DNA of 64,000 nt. It comes from Opitutaceae bacterium. GTDB lineage: Bacteria > Verrucomicrobiota > Verrucomicrobiia > Opitutales > Opitutaceae. This document shows positions 17,513 to 28,386 of the stretch, piece after piece; position 1 is the stretch's first letter, and each line of letters opens with the position of its first letter. The stretch lies in assembly GCA_016711225.1 (NCBI GenBank), contig JADJTK010000052.1, positions 372,001 through 436,000 of the forward strand, given 5' to 3'. A program made the position numbers and the translations under genes. The notes under the pieces were generated by a model. It did not search any database, was not told the DNA's origin, and saw only the letters and a list, made by a program, of their open reading frames with translations.

Positions 17513-18859
17513 TCACCCCGGCTGGTCGCTGCGGGTGAGCACCGTAAAGCGTGCGGCCAGCAACAGCGCGCAAAACCCGAGCCCCACGGCCATCCCCGAC
17601 CACACCCCGACGGGCCCGAGGTGGAGGGCGAAGCCGGCGATCCACGCCGTGGGTACCGCGAAGACCCAGTACCCGGCGAAGGTGATGGCGGTGGGCAGGC
17701 GCACGTCTCCCAGGCCGCGCAGTGCGCCCATGGCGGTCACTTGCGTGCCGTCGAAGATCTGGAAGAGGCCCACGACGATCAGCAGCCGTGCCGCCACGGC
17801 GACGACTTCCGGGTCGCGGATGAAGCCGGCGGCGATTTGGGGCCCCGCGCCGACGAGAACTAGGCCGAAGCCGGCCATCAACACAGCCCCGGCTCCGATG
17901 CCGCCAAACCCGATCACCCGCAGCCGGTGCTGCCGGCCGGCACCACGGGCGTGCCCGAGGCGCACGGCCAGCGCATGGGAGAGGCCAAGGGGAAACATGA
18001 AGGTGGTGGAGGCGCAGTTGAGGGCCACCTGGTGGGCGGCCAGGGCCACGGTGCCGAGCCATCCCATGAATACTGCGCTCACCGAGAACAGCGAGACCTC
18101 GAAGAACAGCTGCAGGCTCACCGGCCATCCTTTGGCGAACTGTGCGGCGAGTTCGGCGCGGCTCAGCGGAGCCCACCAGCGCGCCGGCTGCATGGCGGCG
18201 AGGGAGCGGCTGTGGCGTAGGTGCCAGCCCAGCGCGGCCAGCACCGCGACGCGGGCGATCAGGGTGGCCCAGCCGGCGCCGGTGAGGCCGAGGGCGGGAG
18301 CACCGAGGTGGCCGTAGATCAGAATCCAGTTGAGGCAGCCGTTGAGCAGGACTCCTCCGAGCACGCAATACAGGGGTGTCCATGGTTCATGCAGTGCCTC
18401 GTAGAAGCTTTTCAACGCCACGAAGCCCAGGCTCGGAAGCAGCGACCAAGCGACGATGAGCAGATAGGGTCGCGCCAGGGTGATGACTTCCGGTGGTTGG
18501 CCGAGGTGGTGGAGCGAGCCGGAGAGCGCGGTGATGGCGGCGGCCAGCGTCACGGCCGCCAGTGCGGCTAAGGTGATTCCGTGGCGCAGGGTCTCGCCCG
18601 CGTCCCGGAGCCGGCCGGCGCCGAAGGCCTCTGCGGCGCGCACGGCCACAGGAGTGAGCAGTCCGATGCCGATGAGGAAGGCCAGGCCGAAGAGGGCGCC
18701 GGCGAAGGCCGAGGCCGCCAAGGGCGCGGCGCCCACACGGCCGACCATGACGCTGTCGGTGAGCCCGAGCAGGATTTGGCCGACATGACCGACAGTGATC
18801 GGCAGGGCCAGTCGGAGGGTGGGGCGCAGTTCGCGCCATATTTCAGCGAGGGCAGGCAC
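17513..18859 (-). CDS. MATE family efflux transporter (NorM-like)
   Basis: A 448-residue inner-membrane protein with about twelve helices. Two homologous halves are visible, each beginning with a MATE-type pattern: LALPITVGHVGQILLGLTDSVMVGRVG in the first, and LQLFFEVSLFSVSAVFMGWLGTVALAAHQVALN in the second. Length fits the family. Members export cationic drugs or metabolites using a sodium or proton gradient. No regulator is adjacent. Confidence 0.9.
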   Translation of the reverse strand: MPALAEIWRELRPTLRLALPITVGHVGQILLGLTDSVMVGRVGAAPLAASAFAGALFGLAFLIGIGLLTPVAVRAAEAFGAGRLRDAGETLRHGITLAALAAVTLAAAITALSGSLHHLGQPPEVITLARPYLLIVAWSLLPSLGFVALKSFYEALHEPWTPLYCVLGGVLLNGCLNWILIYGHLGAPALGLTGAGWATLIARVAVLAALGWHLRHSRSLAAMQPARWWAPLSRAELAAQFAKGWPVSLQLFFEVSLFSVSAVFMGWLGTVALAAHQVALNCASTTFMFPLGLSHALAVRLGHARGAGRQHRLRVIGFGGIGAGAVLMAGFGLVLVGAGPQIAAGFIRDPEVVAVAARLLIVVGLFQIFDGTQVTAMGALRGLGDVRLPTAITFAGYWVFAVPTAWIAGFALHLGPVGVWSGMAVGLGFCALLLAARFTVLTRSDQPG

Positions 18860-19004
18860 GGGAGGGAGTCGGAGTGAGGGACGGATCCTACTCTTAACGG
18901 CCCACTGAAGGGAACGAAGGAAACAGGATTTGTGTGGGCCGGTTGGAGTGGGGCGGGCTGCGCCGGAGCAATCCCATGGGTGCGCTGTCGGCGCTCGCCC
19001 AGCT

Positions 19005-19044
19005 CCGACCGCTTAAGTGGACGACCGTCTACTTAAGTGGTCGG
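19005..19044. repeat. ~40-bp palindrome, copy 1, abutting the paaX-like stop codon
   Basis: Arms CCGACCGCTTAAGTGGACG (19005-19023) and CGTCTACTTAAGTGGTCGG (19026-19044) around AC; two mismatches over 19 positions. Its right edge touches the stop codon (19045-19047, minus strand) of the PaaX-like gene. It is the first of three copies sharing the core CCGCTTAAGT. Confidence 0.85.
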
Positions 19045-19818
19045 CTAGCTGAGACTATGCGGGAATGCGCGCTGGAGCAGCGCGCGGCGCAACGAATGGA
19101 CCTCTTGGCCCAAGTAGCCTTCCGGCAGGAGGACGGAGGGTAACAGCGGATCGAGGTCGAGCGCGCGGAGCCAAGCGCCGCGTTCTTTCGCTAACCAGAT
19201 GCGCCAACGCTGGGATGGATCCGTGTCGGCGGGCGGATGAGCCAGTAGGCCGAGACACTCGCGGTGGGTTTCGGCGAGTCGTGCGAAATCCCACGCGCCG
19301 TTGACCAATGCGGTATCAGACTCTCCCGCGAAGGGCCGGCCTTCGAAAAAGAGCAGCGCCTCGGGGTTGGCCGTCAACGCGCGTACGGCGTCTCGCAATT
19401 CAGCCAGCGGATCGGGTGAAATCCACACGCTGCCTTGTAGGTAGCCGAGTCGGGCTTGGTGCAGCGTGCGGCGAAGGCGGGTTCGCGCGGGGCGTTCGTG
19501 CTCGGCGACATCAAAGAGTACCATGCGCCAGCGTCCATCCCATGGACGCGCCCAGCGCGCGGCTGGGGAGACTCCGCCGTGGGCGAGGGTCTGGCCCATT
19601 TCGGTTAGGCGAATGATCCGGGGGTCGGCCGGTTCGGGCAGGGTGATGACGCCCCGGGCGGCGAGGCGACGGAGTTTGCGGTCGAGCGGTTCGTCGTCGT
19701 ATCCACCGCCGGTGAGGCTGCCGACGGTAGGCCGCATGAGCGCCGAGGCCGCGTCCCCGATAGCCTCGGCGAGGCACTCAAGGAAAATGAGTGTGCGAAG
19801 GTGGAGGTTTTTGGACAT
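19045..19818 (-). CDS. PaaX-like transcriptional regulator (winged helix plus Cas2-like domain)
   Basis: A 257-residue protein. Residues 1-85 look like a winged-helix DNA-binding domain ending in DPRIIRLTEMG. The centre, WDGRWRMVLFDVAEHERPARTRLRRTLHQARLGYLQGSVWISPDPL, is the ferredoxin-like Cas2/PaaX core. The end, WRIWLAKERGAWLRALDLDPLLPSVLLPEGYLG, is the PaaX C-terminal motif. The family founder represses phenylacetate catabolism through phenylacetyl-CoA, but no paa genes are present here. The gene is bracketed by two ~40-bp palindromes (one touching its stop codon, one 21 bases before its ATG), with a third nearer nifJ. Autoregulation or control of nifJ through these sites is inferred. Confidence 0.8.
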   Translation of the reverse strand: MSKNLHLRTLIFLECLAEAIGDAASALMRPTVGSLTGGGYDDEPLDRKLRRLAARGVITLPEPADPRIIRLTEMGQTLAHGGVSPAARWARPWDGRWRMVLFDVAEHERPARTRLRRTLHQARLGYLQGSVWISPDPLAELRDAVRALTANPEALLFFEGRPFAGESDTALVNGAWDFARLAETHRECLGLLAHPPADTDPSQRWRIWLAKERGAWLRALDLDPLLPSVLLPEGYLGQEVHSLRRALLQRAFPHSLS

Positions 19819-19838
19819 GGCGGGAGGGGGTTCGGCCT

Positions 19839-19879
19839 CCGACCGCTTAAGTAGACGGCCGTCAATTTAGGCGGTTCGG
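19839..19879. repeat. ~40-bp palindrome, copy 2, upstream of the paaX-like start
   Basis: Left arm CCGACCGCTTAAGTAGACG (19839-19857), centre GC, right arm CGTCAATTTAGGCGGTTCGG (19860-19879). This is the most degenerate copy, with four differences including one inserted base. It begins 21 bases upstream of the ATG at 19818 (minus strand), where it could overlap the gene's promoter. Confidence 0.8.
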
Positions 19880-20077
19880 GCGTGTTTGGCGAGGTGGGCG
19901 ATAGGTGCGAGCGAGGGGGACCGCGGCGGGATCGGGGCGGGGCCACGAGGGCGAAACCTCGTCGGGGAGGGTGGTGAGCGCCCAGCAAGGGCAGGGAGGG
20001 ATGGGGGCGTAGATTTCGAAAGGCCAGCTCGCCCCGGGTCAGCGTTCTTCGGGCAGCACTTCGGCTGGGGACGGGGT

Positions 20078-20119
20078 GCGGACCGCTTAAGTGGACGACC
20101 GTCCAGTTAAGCGGTCCGC
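20078..20119. repeat. 42-bp near-perfect palindrome, copy 3, upstream of nifJ
   Basis: Left arm GCGGACCGCTTAAGTGGACG (20078-20097), centre AC, right arm CGTCCAGTTAAGCGGTCCGC (20100-20119), one mismatch in 20. It lies 231 bases before the nifJ start and 259 bases before the paaX-like ATG, so it sits in the shared divergent region. Confidence 0.85.
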
Positions 20120-20350
20120 ATGTGTATCCCGCGCTTCAGGGCAAAGGGGAGGACGGCGGGACCACGGGGCGTTGGGAAGGCTTCAGGGCCAGCTCGCGGC
20201 TGCTCTCCCTTGGGCTCGCCCCGGGTCAACGTCCCTCTCGCCGCGCAAAAAACGACTAGCCTTTCGCAAGCGTTGCCGAGCTTGGCAGGGTGCGGCTGTG
20301 CAATACTGCTCTGTTAGTCGAATCGTCTACCACCCAACCTCTCCACCACC
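20120..20350. other. Leader region of nifJ
   Basis: No gene is seen. Part of this stretch (around 20185-20240, with GCTCGCCCCGGGTCA) is an imperfect direct repeat of 20025-20055 on the other side of palindrome copy 3. A weak promoter-like TTGGCA lies at 20282 but its spacing to a TATA-like element is not convincing. Confidence 0.35.
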
Positions 20351-23300
20351 GTGATCAAGCCTCTGCAACCGAAGTGCGTCGCCATGGACGCCAACGAAGC
20401 CGCAGCGTCGGTCGCCTACCGCCTCAATGAGGTGTTTGCGATCTACCCCATCACCCCCTCGTCGCCCATGGGCGAGTTCTGCGATGAATGGGCGGCCAAG
20501 AAGAAGCTCAACCTCTGGGGCCAGATCCCCGAGGTGATGGAGATGCAGTCCGAGGCCGGCGCCGCCGGTGCGGTGCACGGCGCCCTCCAGGCCGGCGCGC
20601 TCTCCAGCTCGTTCACCTGCTCCCAGGGCCTGCTGCTGTACATCCCGAACATGTACAAGATCGCCGGCGAGCTGCACCCGTTCGTGCTGCACGTCACGGC
20701 CCGCGCGCTGGCCACCCACGCGCTCTCGATCTTCGGTGACCACGGCGACGTCATGGCCTGCCGCCAGACCGGCTTCGCGATGCTTTGCTCGAACACCCCG
20801 CAGGAAGCCCACGATTTCGCCGCCATCGCCAGCACGACCACGCTCGAAGGCCGCGTGCCGTTCCTTCATTACTTCGACGGTTTCCGCACCTCGCACGAGA
20901 TCCAGAAGGTCAACCTGCTCTCCGACGACGACCTGCGCAGCCTGCTCAGCGAAGAGGCCGTCTCCGCCCACCGGACTCGCGCCCTCACGCCGGACCGCCC
21001 CGCGATCCGCGGCACCGCGCAGAACCCCGACGTCTTCTTCCAGGCCCGCGAGGCCGCCAACGGCTTCTACGACCGCCTGCCCGCCCTCGTCCAAAAGAAG
21101 ATGGACGAGTTCGGCGAGCTCACTGGCCGCAAGTACAAGCTCTTCGACTACTACGGCGACGCCCAGGCCGAGCGCGTGATCGTGATCATGGGCTCCGGCT
21201 TCGAGGCCGCCTGCGAGGCCGTCGACCATCTCAACCAGAAGGGCGCCAAGGTCGGCGTTCTCTCCGTGCGCCTGTACCGGCCGTTCGCCATCGAGCACTT
21301 CCTCCAGGCCCTGCCCGCGACCGTCAAGACGATCGCCGTGCTCGACCCCGGCGAGCCGCTCTACATGGATGTCGTCACCGCCTTCGCGGAGTCCGACACC
21401 CGCAAGGTCTCCAAGATCATCGGCGGCCGCTTCGGCCTCGGCTCGAAGGAATTCACTCCGGCCATGGTGATCGCCGTCTACGACGAGCTCACCAAGGCGA
21501 AGTCGAAAAACCACTTCACCATCGGCATCTTCGACGACGTCACCCGCACCTCGCTCGACTACGACACCGAGCTCGACACCGAGAAGGACGACGTCACCCG
21601 CTCGGTCTTCTTTGGCCTCGGCGCCGACGGCACCGTTTCGGCGAACAAGAACTCGATCAAGATCATCGGCGAGGAGACCGACTTCTTCGCCCAGGGCTAC
21701 TTCGTATACGACTCGAAGAAGTCCGGCGCGATGACCACCTCGCACCTACGCTTCGGCCCGCGCCCGATCCGCTCCACGTATCTCATTCGCCAGGCCAACT
21801 TCGTCGCCTGCCACCAGTCCACGTTCGTGGAAAAGGTGGACATGACCACCATCGCACGGCCCGGCGCCACCTTCCTGGTCAACGCCCCCGGCACGCCCCA
21901 GCAGGTCTGGGACAGCTTCCCGCTCGAGATGCAGGAGGCGATCATCGCCAAGAAGCTCAAGGTTCACGCGATCGACGCCTTCAAGGTCGCCAAGGAGAGC
22001 GGCATGCCCGGTCAGATCAACACCGTCATGCAGACCGCCTTCTTCGCCCTGGCCGGCATCCTCCCCCGCGAGGAGGCCATCGGCCAGATCAAGAAGGCCA
22101 TCCAGAAGTCCTACGGCAAGAAGGGTGAGGACATCGTGAAGAAGAACTGGACCGCGGTGGACAACTCCGTGGCCGCCCTCAACGAGGTCACCGTCCCGGC
22201 CGCGCCGACCACCAAGCGCCGCCGCCCGCCGGTGGTTTCCGCCGATGCGCCGGACTTCGTCCAGCGCGTGACGGCCCGCATGATGGCCGGCGAAGGCGAT
22301 CTGCTCCCCGTCTCCGCTTTCCCGATCGACGGCACCTTCCCGCTCTCCACCACCCGGTGGGAGAAGCGCAACCTCGCCCAGGACATCCCGGTCTGGGACG
22401 CGTCCCTGTGCATCCAGTGCAACAAGTGCGCGCTGGTCTGCCCGCACGCCGCGATCCGCACCAACTTCTACCCCAACGCCGCCCTCGCCGGCGCCCCGGA
22501 GACGTTCAAGAGCACCAAGTTCCGCTCCAACGAGAATCCGGACTGTGGATTCACCATCCAGGTCGCCCCGGAAGACTGCACCGGTTGCACCCTGTGCGCC
22601 AAGGTTTGCCCGGCCAAGGACAAGTCCAACCTGCAGAAGAAGGCCTTGATGATGCAGCCCCAGCCCGCGCTGCTCGAACAGGAGAAGCGCAACTGGGACT
22701 TCTTCCTCAAGCTGCCGACGCCGGACCGCACCCTGCTCAAGACCGACCTCAAGGGCTCGCAGTTCATGCAGCCGCTCTTCGAGTTCTCCGGCGCCTGCAC
22801 CGGCTGCGGCGAGACCCCGTACGTGAAGCTGCTCACCCAGTTCTACGGCGACCGCCTCCTGGTGGCCAACGCCACTGGTTGCACCTCTATCTACGGCGGC
22901 AACCTGCCCACCACGCCCTATTGCACCGACGCGGCGGGCCGCGGCCCGGCCTGGTCGAATTCGCTGTTTGAAGACAACGCCGAGTACGGCCTGGGCCTGC
23001 GCCTCGCCGCCGACCAGCTCGAGATCAAGGCCCAGCTGCTCCTCACGAAGTTCGCCGCCCAGGTGGGCGACGGCATCGTCGAGGCGCTCGTCAAGGCCGA
23101 TCAGTCCACCGAGGCCGGCATCGCCGAGGCCCGCCGCATTGTCGGCGCGCTCAAGCAGAAGCTCGCCACCGTCGACCAGCCCGAGGCCAAGACCCTCATT
23201 CAGCTCGCCGACTACCTCGTGAAGAAGAGCGTGTGGGTGCTCGGCGGCGACGGTTGGGCGTACGACATCGGCTACGGCGGCGTCGATCACGTCCTCTCCA

Positions 23301-23926
23301 CCGGCAAAAACGTGAACATCCTGGTGCTCGACACCGAGGTGTATTCGAACACCGGCGGCCAGAAGTCGAAGTCCACGCCGATGGGCGCGGTCGCGAAGTT
23401 CTCGGCCAACGGCAAGGACACCGCCAAGAAGGACATGGCGCTGATGGCCATCCAGTACGGCAACGTCTACGTCGCCCGCGTCGCCATGGGTGCGAAGGAC
23501 TCGCAGACGATCCAGGCCTTCCGCGAGGCCGAAAGCTTCAACGGTCCGTCGCTAATCATCGCCTACAGCCATTGCATCGCGCACGGCTACTCGATGGTCA
23601 ACGGCTTCGACCAGCAAAAGCTCGCCGTGGAGTCCGGCCACTGGCCGATGTTCCGCTACGATCCCCGCCGCCCCGCCCGCGGGGAGCCGGAGTTCGTGCT
23701 CGATTCGGCCGCGCCGAAAGTTGCGCTCTCGCAGTACACCAAGAACGAAATCCGCTACCAGTTCCTCCACAAGGCGGACCCGGTGCGCGCGAAGATGCTC
23801 GGCGACACCGCGCAGGCCAACGTCAACACTCGCTGGGCCGTGTACCAGCAGTTGGCCGACGCCGCCAAGGCCGCCGTGGCCCCGAAGGCCCCGGTCGTCC
23901 CCTCCGCCGCCCCGGCCGCGTCCTGA
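20351..23926 (+). CDS. nifJ: Pyruvate:ferredoxin (flavodoxin) oxidoreductase
   Basis: A 1191-residue single-chain enzyme that oxidatively decarboxylates pyruvate to acetyl-CoA and reduces ferredoxin or flavodoxin. Domain I starts DANEAAASVAYRLNEVFAIYPITPSSPMGE. The 8Fe-8S domain has IQCNKCALVCPH and CTGCTLCAKVCPAK. The proximal cluster and TPP-binding domain carry GACTGCGETPYVKLL, GDGWAYDIGYGG and DTEVYSNTGGQKSKSTPMG. Length fits the family. The GTG at 20351 is chosen because it gives the usual short N-terminal extension. Acts in the cytoplasm in anaerobic or microaerobic metabolism and is followed by the DHOD-like gene often found next to it. May be controlled by the PaaX-like regulator (inference). 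Confidence 0.95.
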   Translation: MIKPLQPKCVAMDANEAAASVAYRLNEVFAIYPITPSSPMGEFCDEWAAKKKLNLWGQIPEVMEMQSEAGAAGAVHGALQAGALSSSFTCSQGLLLYIPNMYKIAGELHPFVLHVTARALATHALSIFGDHGDVMACRQTGFAMLCSNTPQEAHDFAAIASTTTLEGRVPFLHYFDGFRTSHEIQKVNLLSDDDLRSLLSEEAVSAHRTRALTPDRPAIRGTAQNPDVFFQAREAANGFYDRLPALVQKKMDEFGELTGRKYKLFDYYGDAQAERVIVIMGSGFEAACEAVDHLNQKGAKVGVLSVRLYRPFAIEHFLQALPATVKTIAVLDPGEPLYMDVVTAFAESDTRKVSKIIGGRFGLGSKEFTPAMVIAVYDELTKAKSKNHFTIGIFDDVTRTSLDYDTELDTEKDDVTRSVFFGLGADGTVSANKNSIKIIGEETDFFAQGYFVYDSKKSGAMTTSHLRFGPRPIRSTYLIRQANFVACHQSTFVEKVDMTTIARPGATFLVNAPGTPQQVWDSFPLEMQEAIIAKKLKVHAIDAFKVAKESGMPGQINTVMQTAFFALAGILPREEAIGQIKKAIQKSYGKKGEDIVKKNWTAVDNSVAALNEVTVPAAPTTKRRRPPVVSADAPDFVQRVTARMMAGEGDLLPVSAFPIDGTFPLSTTRWEKRNLAQDIPVWDASLCIQCNKCALVCPHAAIRTNFYPNAALAGAPETFKSTKFRSNENPDCGFTIQVAPEDCTGCTLCAKVCPAKDKSNLQKKALMMQPQPALLEQEKRNWDFFLKLPTPDRTLLKTDLKGSQFMQPLFEFSGACTGCGETPYVKLLTQFYGDRLLVANATGCTSIYGGNLPTTPYCTDAAGRGPAWSNSLFEDNAEYGLGLRLAADQLEIKAQLLLTKFAAQVGDGIVEALVKADQSTEAGIAEARRIVGALKQKLATVDQPEAKTLIQLADYLVKKSVWVLGGDGWAYDIGYGGVDHVLSTGKNVNILVLDTEVYSNTGGQKSKSTPMGAVAKFSANGKDTAKKDMALMAIQYGNVYVARVAMGAKDSQTIQAFREAESFNGPSLIIAYSHCIAHGYSMVNGFDQQKLAVESGHWPMFRYDPRRPARGEPEFVLDSAAPKVALSQYTKNEIRYQFLHKADPVRAKMLGDTAQANVNTRWAVYQQLADAAKAAVAPKAPVVPSAAPAAS

Positions 23927-23945
23927 TTCCTTCCGCCTCTGCGGT

Positions 23946-23974
23946 GCTGGAGTGTGCCTCGCGTGCACTCCAGC
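23946..23974. repeat. Hairpin with GCTGGAGTG arms after nifJ
   Basis: GCTGGAGTG at 23946-23954 pairs with CACTCCAGC at 23966-23974 around an 11-base loop containing CCTCGCGTG. No T tract follows, so it is not a standard intrinsic terminator. The loop resembles part of the REP-like hairpins elsewhere in the window. Confidence 0.5.
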
Positions 23975-24029
23975 ATCCGGAGTCGCTCCCCGCTTTACCC
24001 GATACTCCTTCAAGCCCGACCGAGTCTTT

Positions 24030-24063
24030 GAACTCGGAACCCGAAACTCGAAACTCGGAACCC
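24030..24063. repeat. 7-base-period repeat directly before the DHOD-like gene
   Basis: Five consecutive words with exact 7-base spacing: GAACTCG, GAACCCG, AAACTCG, AAACTCG, GAACCCA. The block ends three bases before the ATG at 24067 and so would form the ribosome-binding region of the transcript. Confidence 0.75.
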
Positions 24064-24066
24064 AAC

Positions 24067-25068
24067 ATGGCCCTCGACCTCTCCACCACCTACCTCGGCA
24101 TCAAGCTTGCCAACCCCATCATGCCCGGCGCCTCGCCGCTGGTCGACAGCCTCGACCGTGTGAAGGCCATGCAGGATGCCGGTGCCTCCGCGATCGTGAT
24201 GCACTCCCTCTTCGAGGAGCAGATCGACCGCGAGATGAAGGCCGAATACGCCCACCTCCGCCGCCACGAGGACGTCTTTGCCGAGGCCGCCAACTTCTTT
24301 CCCGAGAGCGACGACTACGCCCTCGGGCCGCAGGAGTACCTCGCGCACATCCGCAAGATCAAGGAGACCTGCAAGCTGCCGGTGATCGCGTCGCTCAACG
24401 GCACGCAGATCGGTGGCTGGGTCGAATACGCCAACCTCATCCAGCAGGCTGGCGCCGACGCCCTCGAGCTCAACCTGTACTACCTCGCCACCGACGGGGC
24501 CATCTCCGGCGAGGAGGTCGAGACGGACGTGCTCGAGATCGTGCGCACGGTGAAGGCCGGGGTGAAGATCCCGGTGGCGGTGAAGCTCTCGCCGTTCTTC
24601 TCCTCGCTCAGCCACATGGCCAAGGAGATCGAGCTTAACGGCGCCGACGGTCTGGTGCTCTTCAACCGTTTCTACCAGCCCGACATCGACCTGGAGGCCC
24701 TCGAAGTGGTGCCGAAGCTCGATCTCTCCTCTCCCGAGGAGCTGCGTCTGCGCCTGCGTTGGCTGGCCATCCTGTTCGGACAGGTGAAGCTGCCGATGGC
24801 CTGCACCGGCGGCGTGCATTCGGCCCACGACGTGGTGAAGTCGATCCTCGCCGGCGCCAGCGTCGTGCAGGTCGTCTCCTCGCTGCTCAAGCACAACCCG
24901 GCCCACATCCGCACGCTGCTCACCGGGCTGGAACAGTGGATGCAGGAGAAGGAGTACGCGTCGGTCGCCCAGATGCGCGGTGCCCTCAGCCTGCAGAACT
25001 GCCCCGATCCGGCGGCCTTCGAGCGCGCCAACTACCTCAAGATCCTGCAGGTCTGGCGGACCAACTGA
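24067..25068 (+). CDS. Dihydroorotate dehydrogenase-like protein (nifJ-associated)
   Basis: A 333-residue flavin TIM-barrel protein starting MALDLSTTYLGIKLANPIMPGASPLVDSL. FMN-binding features are ALELNLYYL, VAVKLSPFFSSL, DGLVLFNRFYQPDID and a C-terminal phosphate site CTGGVHSAHDVVKSILAGASVVQV. The family resembles PyrD but commonly lies next to pyruvate:ferredoxin oxidoreductase, as here. It may be a ferredoxin-linked oxidoreductase rather than the pyrimidine enzyme; this is inference. The start is set by the ATG just after the heptad repeat. Confidence 0.85.
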   Translation: MALDLSTTYLGIKLANPIMPGASPLVDSLDRVKAMQDAGASAIVMHSLFEEQIDREMKAEYAHLRRHEDVFAEAANFFPESDDYALGPQEYLAHIRKIKETCKLPVIASLNGTQIGGWVEYANLIQQAGADALELNLYYLATDGAISGEEVETDVLEIVRTVKAGVKIPVAVKLSPFFSSLSHMAKEIELNGADGLVLFNRFYQPDIDLEALEVVPKLDLSSPEELRLRLRWLAILFGQVKLPMACTGGVHSAHDVVKSILAGASVVQVVSSLLKHNPAHIRTLLTGLEQWMQEKEYASVAQMRGALSLQNCPDPAAFERANYLKILQVWRTN

Positions 25069-25146
25069 GGATGGCGGCGCCCCGCCGCGGGCTGCTGAAA
25101 TCCTATGGGCGAAACGCGGACGTTTCTTCGCTATCGAATACTTCCC

Positions 25147-25180
25147 ACGGCCCGCCGGTTCTCCGGCGGGCCGTTTCGTT
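25147..25180 (+). terminator. Strong GC hairpin after the DHOD-like gene
   Basis: ACGGCCCGCCGG-TTCT-CCGGCGGGCCGT, a perfect 12-bp stem with a 4-base loop, followed by TTCGTT. It lies about 80 bases past the stop at 25068 and would end the nifJ transcript. The T tract is weak. Confidence 0.65.
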
Positions 25181-25184
25181 GTAG

Positions 25185-25256
25185 GCGGCGTGCGTGCACG
25201 CGCCGACGGAAGAGGACGGAGCCAAGGGGGGCAGCGTGCAAGCACGCGGCCTACGG
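25185..25256. repeat. Pair of REP-like hairpins (GCGTGC family)
   Basis: Near 25186-25205 the sequence GGCGTGCGTGCACGCGCC is almost self-complementary. At 25234-25247 the exact palindrome GCGTGCAAGCACGC occurs, followed by GGCCTAC. The same 14-mer is found again at 60182-60195. Confidence 0.55.
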
Positions 25257-27218
<1,962 letters not shown>

Positions 27219-27372
27219 CTGGGGGGCGGGGCGGGCCGGAGCGTGAAGGGAGCGGGATTATCCCGGGCAGGCCACAGATGGCAAACCCAACGACCGGGGG
27301 TCGATACCCTAATCGCCCGGCCCGATACGGGCTTTCCCTGCAGGGCCGAGTGGGGCAGGCTGGCGGCACCTC

Positions 27373-28377
27373 ATGTTGGCCGCCTTGCTTACGACCGGAC
27401 TCTTCGCCGTCACCGCGGTGTTTGCGCGGCGCGCCGCGCTGGCTTTGGGCGCCACGGCGGCGAACTTCTGGCGGCTCGCGCTGGCCACGGTCGTGCTCGG
27501 CGTATGGACGGCGCTGGTAGGGCGCGGGTTGGGCGTGGCGGGGGGCTGGTTCTTCCTGGGGGGCGTGGCGGGCTTCGGGCTAGGAGGGCTGGCGATGTTT
27601 CACTCCTTGCCGCGGGCGGGATCGAACCTCTCCACGCTCACGGTGCAGTGCGGCTCGGTGGTGGTGGCGCTGGCGGGGGAAGGGCTCTGGCTGGGCACGG
27701 TTCCGACGGGGTACCAGCTTGCCTGTATCGGTGTGATTCTGGCGGGGGTGTTGCTCGGCCTGGCGCCACGGGGGCTGCCCCAATTCGCCCCGCGTCAGCT
27801 CAGGATCGGGGCCGCGCTGGCGGCGTTGTCGGCCTGTGGGCAGGGCGCGGGTCAGGTGCTCAGCCGGCACGCCTTTGCCGTAGCGCGCGGGCTGGGCGAG
27901 GCGGTGAGTCCGCCAACGGCGGCCTTCGAACGCGCGGTGGCGGGATTGCTTGTGGCCGCGCTGGCGCTGGGAGCGGTGTGGGCGTGCCGGAGGAGGGATG
28001 CGGTGAGGGGCGAGCATGGGTGCGCGCCCGCTGGAACCCCGCGTGCGGGAGGCGAAGACGGTAGCTGCGCCCCGGTTGCCCAGTCTTCAAGCTTCTGCGT
28101 TCGGCAATCAGTCCTGCGCAGGGCTGCGCCCTGGGTGGTGCTTAACGCAGCAACCGGCCCGGTGCTTGGGGTCGTGTGCCTGCAGTGGGCGTTGCGCACG
28201 ACGCCGGCCGGGGTGGTACAGTCGGTGGTGGCGCTGGCGCCGCTGCTCACCGCGCCGTTGGCGTGGCGCTTGGGCGAGGCGGTGCCGCGGGGTCGGTATT
28301 TTGCCGGTGCGGCGGTGGCGGTGGCGGCCACGGTTGCGCTGTTTTCGCCGGAAGTCGTGCTGTGGGGGAAGCGGTGA
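27373..28377 (+). CDS. EamA/DMT superfamily transporter with a repeat-derived insertion
   Basis: A 334-residue membrane protein with about ten helices in two EamA halves. First half: GLFAVTAVFARRAALALGATAANFWRL and FHSLPRAGSNLSTLTVQCGSVVVALAGE. Second half ends LQWALRTTPAGVVQSVVALAPLLTAPLAWRLGE and TVALFSPEVVLWG. Between the halves, about residues 205-255, lies a stretch without hydrophobic character (RRRDAVRGEHGCAPAGTPRA and on to SFCVRQSVLRR). It is encoded partly by 7-base-period repeat DNA at 28079-28115 and is longer than expected for the loop. Substrate unknown. Confidence 0.8.
   Translation: MLAALLTTGLFAVTAVFARRAALALGATAANFWRLALATVVLGVWTALVGRGLGVAGGWFFLGGVAGFGLGGLAMFHSLPRAGSNLSTLTVQCGSVVVALAGEGLWLGTVPTGYQLACIGVILAGVLLGLAPRGLPQFAPRQLRIGAALAALSACGQGAGQVLSRHAFAVARGLGEAVSPPTAAFERAVAGLLVAALALGAVWACRRRDAVRGEHGCAPAGTPRAGGEDGSCAPVAQSSSFCVRQSVLRRAAPWVVLNAATGPVLGVVCLQWALRTTPAGVVQSVVALAPLLTAPLAWRLGEAVPRGRYFAGAAVAVAATVALFSPEVVLWGKR
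28079..28115. repeat. 7-base-period repeat inside the EamA transporter gene
   Basis: Pyrimidine-rich words such as CTTCAAG, CTTCTGC, GTTCGGC, AATCAGT with 7-base spacing. They match the opposite strand of the repeats at 28387-28440 and stay in frame within the inter-domain loop. Confidence 0.5.
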
Positions 28378-28386
28378 GCGGATGCG

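Noticed and set aside
19005..20119. CRISPR array, because of repeats next to a Cas2-fold protein
   Set aside because: The repeats are three widely and unevenly spaced palindromes, without regular spacers or other cas genes; the protein matches PaaX with a winged helix.
20270..20320. Sigma-54 promoter before nifJ
   Set aside because: TTGGCA with a downstream TGCA-like piece was considered, but the GG-GC spacing does not fit.
20327..21745. A 472-codon minus-strand frame opposite nifJ
   Set aside because: Antisense shadow rich in Gly, Val and Asp; the plus strand is unmistakably NifJ.
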